The notes under the pieces are model-generated. The model was not told where the DNA came from. It worked only from the letters and a program-made list of their open reading frames with translations, and ran no database searches. A stretch of DNA of 64,000 nt, taken from Sphingomonas sp. (GTDB lineage Bacteria; Pseudomonadota; Alphaproteobacteria; Sphingomonadales; Sphingomonadaceae). The translations under genes and the position numbers were made by a program. Shown piece after piece: positions 19,563 to 31,202 of this stretch; position 1 is the stretch's first letter; every line of letters starts with the position of its first letter. Location: contig JABDNH010000014.1 of the NCBI GenBank assembly GCA_013001055.1, forward strand, positions 186,001 through 250,000, given 5' to 3'.

Positions 19563-19685
19563 ATCGGATTGATGGCCGAGGCGGGCCGTGCGCGCAATTT
19601 GGCGCTTGTCGCTGGCCCGCAACGGGACAGTGGCGCTTTTTGGCGGGTTCGCTATGGTCGCGCGCAAGACAAGCAGGAGCCCGCT

Positions 19686-20459
19686 TTGACCAAATTCGGC
19701 CTGATGGTGTCGACCAAGCCCAGCGCGCGCGAAGCGCTGCGCGAGATCGAAGGCATGCACGACTTCGTGCGGCCCGAAGATGCCGACATTGTCGTTGCAT
19801 TGGGCGGCGATGGCTTCATGCTTCGGACGCTGCACGCCATGCTGGAGGGACAGCTGCCGATAAAGCCCGTGTTCGGGATGAACCGGGGTACATTCGGCTT
19901 CCTCATGAACGACTGGAACGCGGATGGGCTGGCCGAGCGCATCGCGGCAGCGAAGCCAAGCCAGATCGCGCCGCTGCGCATGGAAGTGGAGACGTTCAAA
20001 GGCGAAAAGATCCAGCGATCGGCGATTAACGAGGTCAGCCTGCTGCGGGAAACCGGGCGCACGGCCAAAATCTCGATCAGCGTGCGCGATCGTCTAGTGA
20101 TAGAGAAGCTGGTCGCGGACGGCGTAATGGTGGCAACGCCCGCGGGCTCTACGGCCTACAACCTATCGGCGGGCGGGCCGATCCTGCCGCTGTCGGCCAA
20201 ACTGTTGGCGCTGACACCGATCAGCCCGTTTCGGCCGCGGCGCTGGCCTGGCGCGATCATCCCCGATGATAATCCGGTGCGCTTCGACGTGCTAACGCCC
20301 GAAGACCGCCCGGTAAGTGCGGTGGCTGATCATTTCGAAGTGCGCGATGCCAAGACGGTAGACGTCTGGCTCGAACGCGACCGCGCACTGACCATCCTGT
20401 TCGACCCCGATCACGCGCTCGACGAGCGGATCGCGCTGGAACAGTTCGCGACCAGCTAA
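19686..20459 (+). CDS. nadK: NAD kinase
   Basis: NadK phosphorylates NAD to NADP. Key motifs are VVALGGDGFMLRTLH with GGDG at residues 40-43, FGMNRGTFGFLMND, the NE motif in AINEVSLLRE, and ATPAGSTAYNLSAGGPI. Length is 257 residues from a TTG at 19686, which has AGGAG at 19675-19679 and gives the start MTKFGLMVSTKPS. An ATG at 19704 is the alternative. The frame stays open upstream because it runs antisense to the EAL gene. nadK is divergent from that gene with 123 bp between starts. Confidence 0.94.
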   Translation: MTKFGLMVSTKPSAREALREIEGMHDFVRPEDADIVVALGGDGFMLRTLHAMLEGQLPIKPVFGMNRGTFGFLMNDWNADGLAERIAAAKPSQIAPLRMEVETFKGEKIQRSAINEVSLLRETGRTAKISISVRDRLVIEKLVADGVMVATPAGSTAYNLSAGGPILPLSAKLLALTPISPFRPRRWPGAIIPDDNPVRFDVLTPEDRPVSAVADHFEVRDAKTVDVWLERDRALTILFDPDHALDERIALEQFATS

Positions 20460-20466
20460 AACGGTC

Positions 20467-20494
20467 TTGCATGGCGGCGCGGATGCGCTATACG
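20467..20494 (+). promoter_or_regulatory. Candidate sigma-70 promoter for tRNA-Asn
   Basis: TTGCAT at 20467-20472 and TATACG at 20489-20494 are separated by 16 bp. The predicted start is close to 20501, about 18 bp ahead of the mature tRNA. It lies just after the nadK stop. Confidence 0.5.
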
Positions 20495-20518
20495 CGCCAC
20501 TTCAAGCCGCAAGGCTGC

Positions 20519-20593
20519 TCCCCGATAGCTCAGCGGTAGAGCATTCGACTGTTAATCGAACGGCCGTTGGTTCGAATCCAACTCGGGGAGCCA
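20519..20593 (+). tRNA. tRNA-Asn (GTT)
   Basis: A 75-nt cloverleaf. The acceptor stem TCCCCGA pairs with TCGGGGA, followed by G and an encoded CCA at 20591-20593. The D-arm contains GCTCAGCGGTAGAGC, the anticodon loop CTGTTAA carries anticodon GTT, and the T-arm contains GTTGGTTCGAATCCAAC. It is a single-gene transcript between nadK and the acetyltransferase gene. Confidence 0.98.
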
Positions 20594-20689
20594 TTTCTCT
20601 TAAAGCACCGAGCATTAGCGTAAGCGGATCGCAGCGAGCGTCGCTGTGCGAGAGCCGCCCTGACCGCGCATCGCCAGAAACACGCCAGC

Positions 20690-21217
20690 TCAATCCTTTG
20701 AAAGTTCCAGTCGCATCAATACGTCCCGTTGTGCATCGGTCCCAATCGTGAAGGTGTGAACGCCAAAGGGACGAAAGCCCTGTCGCTCGTAAAATGAAAT
20801 CGCCTTGGGATTTTCTTCCCAGACCCCCAGCCAGATAGCGTCCATCCGCTTGCGACGTGCAATCTCCGACGCAAATTCGAAGAGTGCTTTGCCGACCCCT
20901 ATTCCCTGCATTGACCCGTCGACATAGATACGCTCAATCTCCAGCATATCCCCGTCCACACTTTCGGTCTGTGCATCGCCGGTATTGAGCTTGAGATAGC
21001 CTGCCGTCTGGCCATCGACCTTGGCGAAGTAGAACTCCGATCCCTCGGTTTGGACTTCGCGCAACAGCTGCGCTTCGTCGAACGCCTGTTCGAGATATGC
21101 AGAGAGATCGGACGAATTGTTTCCAGATTCGAAGGTATCGATGAATGTCTGCCGCCCGATGGACGCAAGCGCCGGAATGTCCGCCTGCTCGACCTTTACA
21201 ATATCGATTTGCGCCAT
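20690..21217 (-). CDS. GNAT N-acetyltransferase, PaiA-like
   Basis: This 175-residue acetyl-CoA-dependent acetyltransferase resembles Bacillus PaiA, which acetylates spermidine and spermine. The acetyl-CoA-binding motif A is IERIYVDGSMQGIGVGKAL, with QGIGVG as the pyrophosphate loop. Motif B is AIWLGVWEENPKAISFYERQ, and the end GFRPFGVHTFTIGTDAQRD matches the PaiA-type C terminus. It starts 7 bp after the putA stop on the same strand, so the two are likely co-transcribed. Acceptor substrate is inferred from similarity and remains uncertain. Confidence 0.88.
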   Translation of the reverse strand: MAQIDIVKVEQADIPALASIGRQTFIDTFESGNNSSDLSAYLEQAFDEAQLLREVQTEGSEFYFAKVDGQTAGYLKLNTGDAQTESVDGDMLEIERIYVDGSMQGIGVGKALFEFASEIARRKRMDAIWLGVWEENPKAISFYERQGFRPFGVHTFTIGTDAQRDVLMRLELSKD

Positions 21218-21224
21218 CCGCCTT

Positions 21225-24200
21225 TTAACCCTCTATAGCCGCCATCAAGCTAGCATTGCCGCCAGCTGCGGTCGTGTCGATGGTCGTCACGCGTTCGGTC
21301 GCGAAGCGCTCAAGGTAATGCGGGCCACCCGCCTTCGGGCCGGTGCCACTCATGCCCTCGCCGCCGAAGGGCTGGCTCTCCACCACTGCGCCAATCTGGT
21401 TGCGGTTGACGTAGAAATTGCCGACGCGGGCGTGCTGCTGGATGTAGCGGCGGGTGCTGTCGATACGGCTTTGCAGGCCCAGCGTCAGGCCGTAACCGGT
21501 CTTATTGATCGCTTCGACCACCTGCGGCAAGTGCCCCGATTTCCAGCGGATGACATGCAGGATGGGACCGAAATTCTCGCCTGTAAGCTGCTCCAGATGC
21601 TCGATTTCATACATCGAGGGTGCGACATAATAGCCGTGCGCGTCGCAGTTCTCGGGCACGTCGCGGCGCATGATTTCCTTGGCGTGGTGATCGAGCCAGT
21701 CGAGGTGGCGACGTAGCGCCTGGCGCGCGGTGGCATCGATCACGGGGCCGACATCGGTCTTCAGGTCGCGCGGGTCACCGATGGTCTGCGCTTCCATCGC
21801 GCCCGCGATCATCTCGATCATACCGTCGGCTACGTCGTCCTGGATATAGAGTACGCGCAGCGCCGAGCAGCGCTGGCCCGCGGACTGGAAGGATGAGGAC
21901 ACGACATCGCGCGTGACCTGCTCGGGTAACGCCGAACTATCCACGATCATCGCGTTCTGTCCGCCCGTTTCGGCGATCAACGGCACGATGGGGCCTTCCT
22001 GTCGGTCAGTCAGCGAACGCGCGATCGCACGCGCCGTGTCGGTCGACCCTGTGAAGGCGACGCCAGCGGTGCGCGAATGGCCCGTCAGGTAGGCACCCAC
22101 CTTCCCGTCACCGGGGACCAACTGGCACACGGCCTTCGGAAAGCCCGCCTGGTGCATCAACCAGACTGCATAGTCGGCGATCATCGGGGTTTGTTCGGCG
22201 GGCTTGGCGAGCACCGCGTTACCTGCCGCGAGCGCTGCCGAGAGCATGCCGGTGAAGATAGCGAGCGGGAAGTTCCACGGACTGATCGTCACCCACACGC
22301 CGCGTCCGTGCAGGCGCAGCTCATTGGTCTCGCCGGTGGGGCCGGGCAGCGGAATAGCGTGGACGAACTTGGCGCGCGCTTCGGAAGCGTAATAGCGCAG
22401 GAAATCGACCGCTTCGCGCACTTCGAGGATCGCGTCGGGCAGCGTCTTGCCGGCTTCGCGGATGCATAGGCTGAAGAGCGTTTCGCGATGCTCTTCGAAC
22501 AGGTCGGCAGCCTTGTCGAGCAGGCGCGCGCGTTCCTCGCCGCCCAAACGGTCCCAGTCGGGCTGCGCTTCTGCAGCGGCATCGAAAGCGCGATCGATAG
22601 CACCTTCGGTGGCTTCGTGGACGACGCCGATCTCGATCCGGTCGTCATGCGGACTGGTAATACGGCGAACGGGGTGCTCGTCTCGCGACTCTTCGGTCGG
22701 CTTGGCCTCATATGTTTGTTTTGACAGCTCGGCGAGGCGGTCCATCAACGGTTCACGCACCAGCGGATCGGACAGATCGACGCCCGCGCTGTTCTTGCGG
22801 CCCGGACCAAAAATCTGGTTGGGCAGCGGAATCATCGGGTTGCGTTTGGGTTCGAGCTTTTCGAGCTCCTCGACAGGATCGCGCACCAATTCTTCAGGCG
22901 TGAAATTCTCGTCGGCGATGCGATTCACGAACGAACTGTTGGCGCCATTTTCGAGCAAGCGACGGACGAGATAGGCGAGCAATTCCTTGTGGCTGCCCAC
23001 GGGGGCGTAAATGCGCACCGGTGTCGGCTGTTCGTCGATGCCGTGTTCGAGCGCCTGAAGCTCTTGATAGAGCTCCTCGCCCATGCCGTGGAGGCGCTGG
23101 AATTCAAAACCCGGGGCCGCCTTCCGCGGACCGGCGATCGCCTTGATCTGCGCGATCGTGTTGGCGTTATGCGTGGCAAACGCCGGGAAGACCGCATCGG
23201 GCGCGCCCAGCAATACCTTGGCGCACGCAAGGTAGGATACGTCGGTCGCGATCTTGCGCGTGAAAACAGGATAGTCTTCCAGCCCGCCGACCTGCGCGGC
23301 CTTGATCTCGGTGTCCCAGTAAGCGCCCTTGACCAGGCGACAGAAGAATTTGCGGCCGGTCTTGCGGGCAAGGCGCACGGCCCATTCGCAGGTTTCGACG
23401 CCGCGCTTTTGATAAGCCTGGATCGCCATGCCGAAGCCTTCCCAGCCATTTTCGAACAGGCTGTCGTCGCTGGCGATTGCTTCGATGATGTCGAGGCTGA
23501 GTTCGAGACGATCCGCCTCTTCGGCATCGATGGTAAGGTGGACATCGGCAGCGCTGGCCTTGCGGCAAAGTTCGGTCAGGACCGGAAGGATACCCGCCTT
23601 CGCCTCGTCTGCGTGGCTCCATTCGTAGCGCGGATGGAGCGCGGACAGCTTGACCGAAATACCGTCGCCGACGTGGAAGCTGTCATCGCCCCGCGCCTCC
23701 TTGGCGAGCCGGTCGATGGCGCGTTCGTAGGCATGCGCATAGCGCTCGGCGTCGGCGTAGGTCATTGCCGCCTCGCCCAACATGTCGAAGCTGTGGGTGA
23801 TGCCCTTCTTGCGCGACGGCTGACCGCGCTTGATGGCCTCGCCAATCGTGCGGCCGAACACGAACTGTCGGCCGAGGATCTTCATCGCTTGCCCGACCGC
23901 GGTACGGATCACGGGTTCGCCCAGGCGTCCGACGGCGCGGCCGATAGCGTTTGAAAGCCCTTCGGCAGGGTCGTTGGCTTCATCAAGCACCTTGCCCGTG
24001 AGCAGCAGCGAGAATGTCGCCGCGTTGACGAAAGTTGAGCGCGACTGGCCCATCTTCTCGGCCCAGCCCCGTTTCGACAACTTGTCGTGGATGAGATCGT
24101 CGATCGTCTCGGCATCGGGAATGCGCAGCAGCGCTTCGGCCAGGCACATCAGCGCGATGCCCTCTTCGGAACCAAGATCGTAGGCCTGCAGAAATGCATC

Positions 24201-24365
24201 GAGGCCGGCGGCCTTATGTTCGCGCATGGCCTTGACGAGGCTGGTCGCCATCGCCGCGGCTTCGCGCGCTTGCTGGTCGCTCAGCCGGGCCTGTTCGATC
24301 CTTCGGCTCGCAAGACTGTTTTCTTCCGCGCGATATTGAGCACGCAGAGCCGAACGATCGATCAT
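21225..24365 (-). CDS. putA: Bifunctional proline dehydrogenase / delta-1-pyrroline-5-carboxylate dehydrogenase PutA
   Basis: PutA oxidises proline to glutamate in two steps on one chain. The N-terminal proline dehydrogenase barrel (about residues 130-450) contains VKLSALHPRYEWSH, RKTGRKFFCRLVKGAYWDTEI, FATHNANTIAQI and ERLHGMGEELY-like FQRLHGMGEEL. The aldehyde dehydrogenase half (about 510-1000) has ISPWNFPLAIFTG, LIAETGGQNAMIVDSSALPE and the catalytic cysteine in FQSAGQRCSALRVL. At 1046 residues this is a PutA without the N-terminal ribbon-helix-helix repressor domain of enterobacterial PutA, so it should not autoregulate. The PaiA-like acetyltransferase follows after 7 bp. Confidence 0.97.
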   Translation of the reverse strand: MIDRSALRAQYRAEENSLASRRIEQARLSDQQAREAAAMATSLVKAMREHKAAGLDAFLQAYDLGSEEGIALMCLAEALLRIPDAETIDDLIHDKLSKRGWAEKMGQSRSTFVNAATFSLLLTGKVLDEANDPAEGLSNAIGRAVGRLGEPVIRTAVGQAMKILGRQFVFGRTIGEAIKRGQPSRKKGITHSFDMLGEAAMTYADAERYAHAYERAIDRLAKEARGDDSFHVGDGISVKLSALHPRYEWSHADEAKAGILPVLTELCRKASAADVHLTIDAEEADRLELSLDIIEAIASDDSLFENGWEGFGMAIQAYQKRGVETCEWAVRLARKTGRKFFCRLVKGAYWDTEIKAAQVGGLEDYPVFTRKIATDVSYLACAKVLLGAPDAVFPAFATHNANTIAQIKAIAGPRKAAPGFEFQRLHGMGEELYQELQALEHGIDEQPTPVRIYAPVGSHKELLAYLVRRLLENGANSSFVNRIADENFTPEELVRDPVEELEKLEPKRNPMIPLPNQIFGPGRKNSAGVDLSDPLVREPLMDRLAELSKQTYEAKPTEESRDEHPVRRITSPHDDRIEIGVVHEATEGAIDRAFDAAAEAQPDWDRLGGEERARLLDKAADLFEEHRETLFSLCIREAGKTLPDAILEVREAVDFLRYYASEARAKFVHAIPLPGPTGETNELRLHGRGVWVTISPWNFPLAIFTGMLSAALAAGNAVLAKPAEQTPMIADYAVWLMHQAGFPKAVCQLVPGDGKVGAYLTGHSRTAGVAFTGSTDTARAIARSLTDRQEGPIVPLIAETGGQNAMIVDSSALPEQVTRDVVSSSFQSAGQRCSALRVLYIQDDVADGMIEMIAGAMEAQTIGDPRDLKTDVGPVIDATARQALRRHLDWLDHHAKEIMRRDVPENCDAHGYYVAPSMYEIEHLEQLTGENFGPILHVIRWKSGHLPQVVEAINKTGYGLTLGLQSRIDSTRRYIQQHARVGNFYVNRNQIGAVVESQPFGGEGMSGTGPKAGGPHYLERFATERVTTIDTTAAGGNASLMAAIEG

Positions 24366-24378
24366 GGCAGGCTTCCTC

Positions 24379-27129
<2,751 letters not shown>

Positions 27130-27177
27130 GAAAAATTCCCTTGGTCAGTACGCCTCAAAAGCCCCCCGGCTCGCGTA

Positions 27178-27213
27178 CAAATAAAGACGGGGCGCGATGT
27201 AGGAAGCGCCCCG
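27178..27213 (-). terminator. Intrinsic terminator of trxA
   Basis: CGGGGCGC at 27188-27195 pairs with GCGCCCCG at 27206-27213 around a 10-nt loop. On the minus strand the stem is followed by TCTTTATTTGT. It lies about 25 bp beyond the trxA stop. Confidence 0.82.
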
Positions 27214-27238
27214 CCTCTCGTCAATCGAATTGGCCGAT

Positions 27239-27559
27239 TTAGAGCGCCCCTTCGACCCACTGCTGGATCTGGCTTTTGGGGGCCGCGCCGACCTTCTGCG
27301 CGACGACTTCGCCACCCTTGAAAAGCAGCATCGTCGGGATGCCGCGCACGCCATATTTGCCCGGCGCTTCGGGGTTTTCGTCAATATTGACCTTGGCAAC
27401 GGTCAGCTTGTCACCCATTTCATGGGCGATTTCTTCCAGAGCGGGCGCGATCATGCGGCAAGGGCCGCACCATTCTGCCCAGAAATCCACGAGCACGGGC
27501 TTGTCGGCCTCGAGGACATCCGATTGAAAGCTGGCGTCGGTAACGGCGGTAGTGGCCAT
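27239..27559 (-). CDS. trxA: Thioredoxin
   Basis: This small dithiol reductase has 106 residues and the classic active site WCGPC (Cys31 and Cys34) in [14 protein letters not shown]. The cis-proline loop is [14 protein letters not shown]. No signal peptide, so it is the cytoplasmic thioredoxin. GGAGA lies nine bases ahead of the ATG. It follows addA by 57 bp on the same strand, a linkage common in Alphaproteobacteria, and is closed by an intrinsic terminator. Confidence 0.98.
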   Translation of the reverse strand: MATTAVTDASFQSDVLEADKPVLVDFWAEWCGPCRMIAPALEEIAHEMGDKLTVAKVNIDENPEAPGKYGVRGIPTMLLFKGGEVVAQKVGAAPKSQIQQWVEGAL

Positions 27560-27616
27560 GAATTAGATCTCCTAAATATGCGCTCGCAGTGGGATATGGG
27601 ATGCAACGCCAAATAC

Positions 27617-30600
27617 TCAAGCGTCGAGCGCGATGAGCCGGGGGCCTGAAGTATAGAGCAGCGCCGCGCTGACTTCACGTTCCGGGAAAATGACGCGAAG
27701 CGCCGCAGCATAGGCTTCCATTTGCCTCAAATGCGCTCGAGGAACCTGGGTAACGCTTTCCGGCACGAGGCGTCCGGTCTTGAAGTCGACCAGCTCGACG
27801 TTGTTTTCACGCACCAACAGTCGGTCCACCGTACCGGCGATGACCCGGCCATCGGCAAGCGTGGCAGCGATGGGCGCTTCAGCCAGCGCTTCGGGGCCGA
27901 ACAGGTCGGCGAATGCGGGATCGTCGATCACTCGCAAGGCAGCATTGACAAGATCCTCGCGAATTGGCGCGTCGGCAATCCCCGCGCTCTTTTCAAGCCA
28001 TCGGTCTGCCACCTCGCGGCGTCTTTCAGGCCCGACGCCCGGGAGTCGCTCGAACAGGCTGTGGAGCAAGCTACCGCGCCGCGCGGCTTCCTGCTGGGCC
28101 GGGCCTGGCGGCGGATAGGTAACATTCTCGTCGACATCGAGCGCCGACGGGCTGAGAGGACGCGGCGGGCGCGCCTCTTGCGGGGCTGGCTTGTCAAGCC
28201 AATCGGGGCGGTCGACCGCTGGAGGCCCGACGATCTCGGCCTTGCGCCCGCGCCGACCGCTACCGCCTTCATGGGCCAGCCCTTCCCCGCCCCACGGCGC
28301 GCGAATTTTCGCAGCGCCCTGCGCCTGCAGCGCGCGCTCGACCGCGTTCCACCAGCAATCGGCGGGAAGCTCCTTTCCTCTAGCGGGAAAAGTGCCGGTG
28401 ACAATCAGCCGCTCGGCCGCGCGTGTCAGTGCGACGTACAGTAGTCGCCAATGTTCCTGCAGGTCGGATTCTTCCATCAGCGCCATGATCTCGTCATATG
28501 GAGCAACCCGCTCTGGCTTGCGCGGACGAACAAGCGGCAGCGGGCCAGTATCCTTCAGCGGAAAGATAAGCTGGCTTTCAGGGCCGCCGAGCTGCTTGGG
28601 GTTCACGGTGGCATCGGCAAGGATGACGATGGGCGCTTCCAGTCCCTTGGCACCGTGAACCGTCATGACCCGCACGGCATCGCCTGCTTCGCCAGCCTCG
28701 CGCTTGACGATCATCTCGCCGCGTTCGAGCCAGTCGAGGAACACGTCGATCCCGCCCCCTTCGCTCCGTTCAAATTCGATCGCCGAAAGCATCAGCTCAT
28801 CGATGGGGTCGAGCGCCTCGTCACCGAGCCTTGCAGTCAGCTTGCGGCGCCCCTGGATCGAACCGGAAAGCACTTCCTCGAGAAAACGGGCGGGCGTTTC
28901 GAAGTCGGCCATGGAAAGCAGGCGCGAAAGTATGCGGTGGGCCTCGGCGAATTCCTCGTTTTCATCGCGGCGCGCGCGCAGGCTGTCCCACAGGCTGCCT
29001 CGGCGCCGAAAGGCGAGTGTGTGGAGCAAGTCGTGATCCCACCCGATAAGCGGAGAGACGAACAGGCAGGCCAAGTTCAATTCGTCGAGCGGCTGCGACG
29101 CAAAGCGCAGCGTCGCCAGAAGATCACGCACTGCCAGCGGCTCGGACAACAGCAAGCGATCGACACCGGCGACCGGCACTTTTTCTTCGTAAAGACGCGC
29201 GACGATCAGCGGGGCGAGTTGGCGTGATCGAAGGAGAATGAGAATGTCACCCGGCGGCGTGCCGTCCTCGGTAAGCCTGGCCACTTGCTCAGCGAGATGG
29301 CGCGCATAGAGTCGGTCGCGGTCGGGCATCCAGCCTTCTTCGCCTTCATCCCCATCATATTCGCCGAGTTGAAAAGCGGGCCAAAGCTCGACGCGGCCAC
29401 GCAAATCCTTGGCGGCGACATGGTCAGGGGGCTTCCGGTCGAGGCCCAGCGCGTCATAACCCTTGGTCTCGATGAATCGATTGACGATGTCGAGAATGGG
29501 TTGAGCGGAGCGGAAGCTGCGCGTGATGTCGAGATCACGGAAGTTGCGCGGAGATCGGCCTTCGCCCGCCTCTTGCCATGCAGCCTGCAAATCTTGGGCC
29601 AAGCCTTTGTATCGGTTACGTTGTTCGACAAATTCCTGTGGACGGCTTCCTTGGAATCCATAAATGGCCTGCTTGAAATCACCAACGATGAAGAGGGTGC
29701 GAAAGCTTTCGTCTCCATCGAAATATTCGTCGGCCATCGCGGTGATGATATCCCACTGCGCCGCATTGGTGTCCTGCGCTTCGTCGACAAGGATATGATC
29801 GGTGCGCTGGTCGAGCTTGTAGCGCATCCATGCGCCGATTTCGGGCTGGGCGAGCAGCCGCCGCGACCAGTTGATGAGATCGCCGAAATCGGCCGCACCG
29901 ATAGCGCGCTTGGCATCGGCATAGGCTTTGGCAAAGCGCGCACCGGCGCGAAGGCCGGCGGCCTGTGCTTGCACCAGCGTGACCATGTGCGGAATCGCGG
30001 CCAGTGCTTTCCACCACTGCGCAAATCGTTCTACGTGCAGCGGATAGTCGGGATCGGCGGCAAGATGCCCCTTCAACGGCTTGCACGGTTCCCGATCGTC
30101 TTTGCGCAGCAGACCGTCGGCCAGCTCCGAGAGCAGCCGAATGCGCCTCGCAACATCGCCGTGCTTGAAGGCTTCGAGCCGCTCAAGGATCGCTGCCGCC
30201 GTTTTGGCGGACGCCGCCGCGCGATTGGCAGCAATCAGACGATCGAAGAGGTGTTCGTCAATTGTCCTAAGCCTTTCAGCAAGGATAGCGTCGGCATCGC
30301 CCTCGGGCAGATCGATGATTGAACGCAATTCTGGCTCGATCATGTGATCGTGCGGTAGCTTGGCAAGGCTGGCACTATGATCGGCGCAGCGCATCAGGTA
30401 GTCGAGCGCGCCGCCTTCCCCCATTCGCGACGACAGGGTCGAAAGATCGTCCAGAAACGCTTCATCGCCGCATTCTTCGGCAGCACTGGCCAAGGCTGCG
30501 AGCGTCTCCCTTGCAAGACGGTCGGCCGCGCGTTCTTCCAGCGGCTCGATCCCCGTTGGCGCGCCGGCTTCGGCGGGAAAGGCAGCAAGCAGGCGTTGGC

Positions 30601-30982
30601 AAAAGCTATGAATGGTCTGGATGCGCATTCCGCCGCTTGCATCCAGCACACGGGCAAACAGACGCCGCGCTGCTTCACGATGATCGGGACTATCAGGTTC
30701 ATCGAGCGCGCGTAGATCGCCAGACAGCCTGTCATCCTTCATCCGCACCCAGCTGGCGAGCCGTGCCATGATGCGGTTTTCCATTTCGGCCGCAGCCGCC
30801 TTCGTGAACGTCAGGCAAAGGATGGTTTCGGGCGCGACGCCCTGGAGGAGCAGGCGCAGGACACGGCTCGTCAGGACGTGCGTCTTTCCCGTACCTGCCG
30901 AAGCAGAGAGCGAGGCGTGCGCGGCGGGGTTGGCCGCCTTTTCCTGATTGCCCTCCAATGTGTAAAGTTGGTGCATGCTCAT
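27617..30982 (-). CDS. addA: Double-strand break repair helicase-nuclease AddA
   Basis: AddA is the UvrD-like helicase and 3'-strand nuclease subunit of the AddAB enzyme, the RecBCD counterpart that processes double-strand ends for RecA. The 1121-residue chain has Walker A ASAGTGKT (residues 27-34), motif ILCLTFTKAAAAEM, motif II LVDEAQDTNAAQW, motif III VGDFKQAIYGFQGS, motif V VRVMTVHGAKGLEAPIV and motif VI LLYVALTRAAERL. The C-terminal nuclease domain has GTVDRLLV and VELVDFKTGR, giving the D-x-K core. An ATG at 30976 is an alternative start. Unusually, the gap to addB upstream contains a gene on the opposite strand. Confidence 0.96.
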   Translation of the reverse strand: MSMHQLYTLEGNQEKAANPAAHASLSASAGTGKTHVLTSRVLRLLLQGVAPETILCLTFTKAAAAEMENRIMARLASWVRMKDDRLSGDLRALDEPDSPDHREAARRLFARVLDASGGMRIQTIHSFCQRLLAAFPAEAGAPTGIEPLEERAADRLARETLAALASAAEECGDEAFLDDLSTLSSRMGEGGALDYLMRCADHSASLAKLPHDHMIEPELRSIIDLPEGDADAILAERLRTIDEHLFDRLIAANRAAASAKTAAAILERLEAFKHGDVARRIRLLSELADGLLRKDDREPCKPLKGHLAADPDYPLHVERFAQWWKALAAIPHMVTLVQAQAAGLRAGARFAKAYADAKRAIGAADFGDLINWSRRLLAQPEIGAWMRYKLDQRTDHILVDEAQDTNAAQWDIITAMADEYFDGDESFRTLFIVGDFKQAIYGFQGSRPQEFVEQRNRYKGLAQDLQAAWQEAGEGRSPRNFRDLDITRSFRSAQPILDIVNRFIETKGYDALGLDRKPPDHVAAKDLRGRVELWPAFQLGEYDGDEGEEGWMPDRDRLYARHLAEQVARLTEDGTPPGDILILLRSRQLAPLIVARLYEEKVPVAGVDRLLLSEPLAVRDLLATLRFASQPLDELNLACLFVSPLIGWDHDLLHTLAFRRRGSLWDSLRARRDENEEFAEAHRILSRLLSMADFETPARFLEEVLSGSIQGRRKLTARLGDEALDPIDELMLSAIEFERSEGGGIDVFLDWLERGEMIVKREAGEAGDAVRVMTVHGAKGLEAPIVILADATVNPKQLGGPESQLIFPLKDTGPLPLVRPRKPERVAPYDEIMALMEESDLQEHWRLLYVALTRAAERLIVTGTFPARGKELPADCWWNAVERALQAQGAAKIRAPWGGEGLAHEGGSGRRGRKAEIVGPPAVDRPDWLDKPAPQEARPPRPLSPSALDVDENVTYPPPGPAQQEAARRGSLLHSLFERLPGVGPERRREVADRWLEKSAGIADAPIREDLVNAALRVIDDPAFADLFGPEALAEAPIAATLADGRVIAGTVDRLLVRENNVELVDFKTGRLVPESVTQVPRAHLRQMEAYAAALRVIFPEREVSAALLYTSGPRLIALDA

Positions 30983-31056
30983 GCAAAAGCCCTCTTGGAA
31001 TGCAGCGCGGCGCGGCTTAGAGCGCTGCGCATTCCCTCACCGACCGAAAGAGTATC

Positions 31057-31197
31057 ATGACCGACACGTCCAACAATGACCCCAAGGACCGCGGCAAGGC
31101 GATCAAGACAGCGGGTGTGGCTGTAGGCATCGGCTCGGCTGCCATCGTCGCGGCGCTGCTCTATTCCAATCGCAAGAGCAAGAAAAAGGACGATTAG
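31057..31197 (+). CDS. 46-residue single-span membrane protein
   Basis: A short frame on the plus strand between the addA start and addB stop, too short for most gene calls. ATG at 31057 with GAAAGAG upstream, TAG at 31195-31197. The predicted product has a charged N terminus (DNDPKDRGK-like, with Asn/Asp/Lys), one hydrophobic span GVAVGIGSAAIVAALLYS and a basic end NRKSKKKDD. The span and its flanks, starting KTAG and ending NRKSK, align without gaps with the membrane segment of the small protein at 44822-45139, which starts KTSA and ends NRKGK. It ends 5 bp before the addB stop. No function is known. A membrane-anchored stress or hydrophilin-like role is only a guess. Confidence 0.65.
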   Translation: MTDTSNNDPKDRGKAIKTAGVAVGIGSAAIVAALLYSNRKSKKKDD

Positions 31198-31202
31198 CGG
31201 CT

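Noticed and set aside
18816-19685. Long in-frame extension upstream of nadK
   Set aside because: It runs antisense through the EAL gene, and NAD kinase homology begins only near 19686, where a TTG with AGGAG is found.
20502-20693. Minus-strand 63-codon frame with the string PRVGFEPTA
   Set aside because: It is the reverse complement of the tRNA-Asn gene, a well-known false protein prediction over tRNAs.
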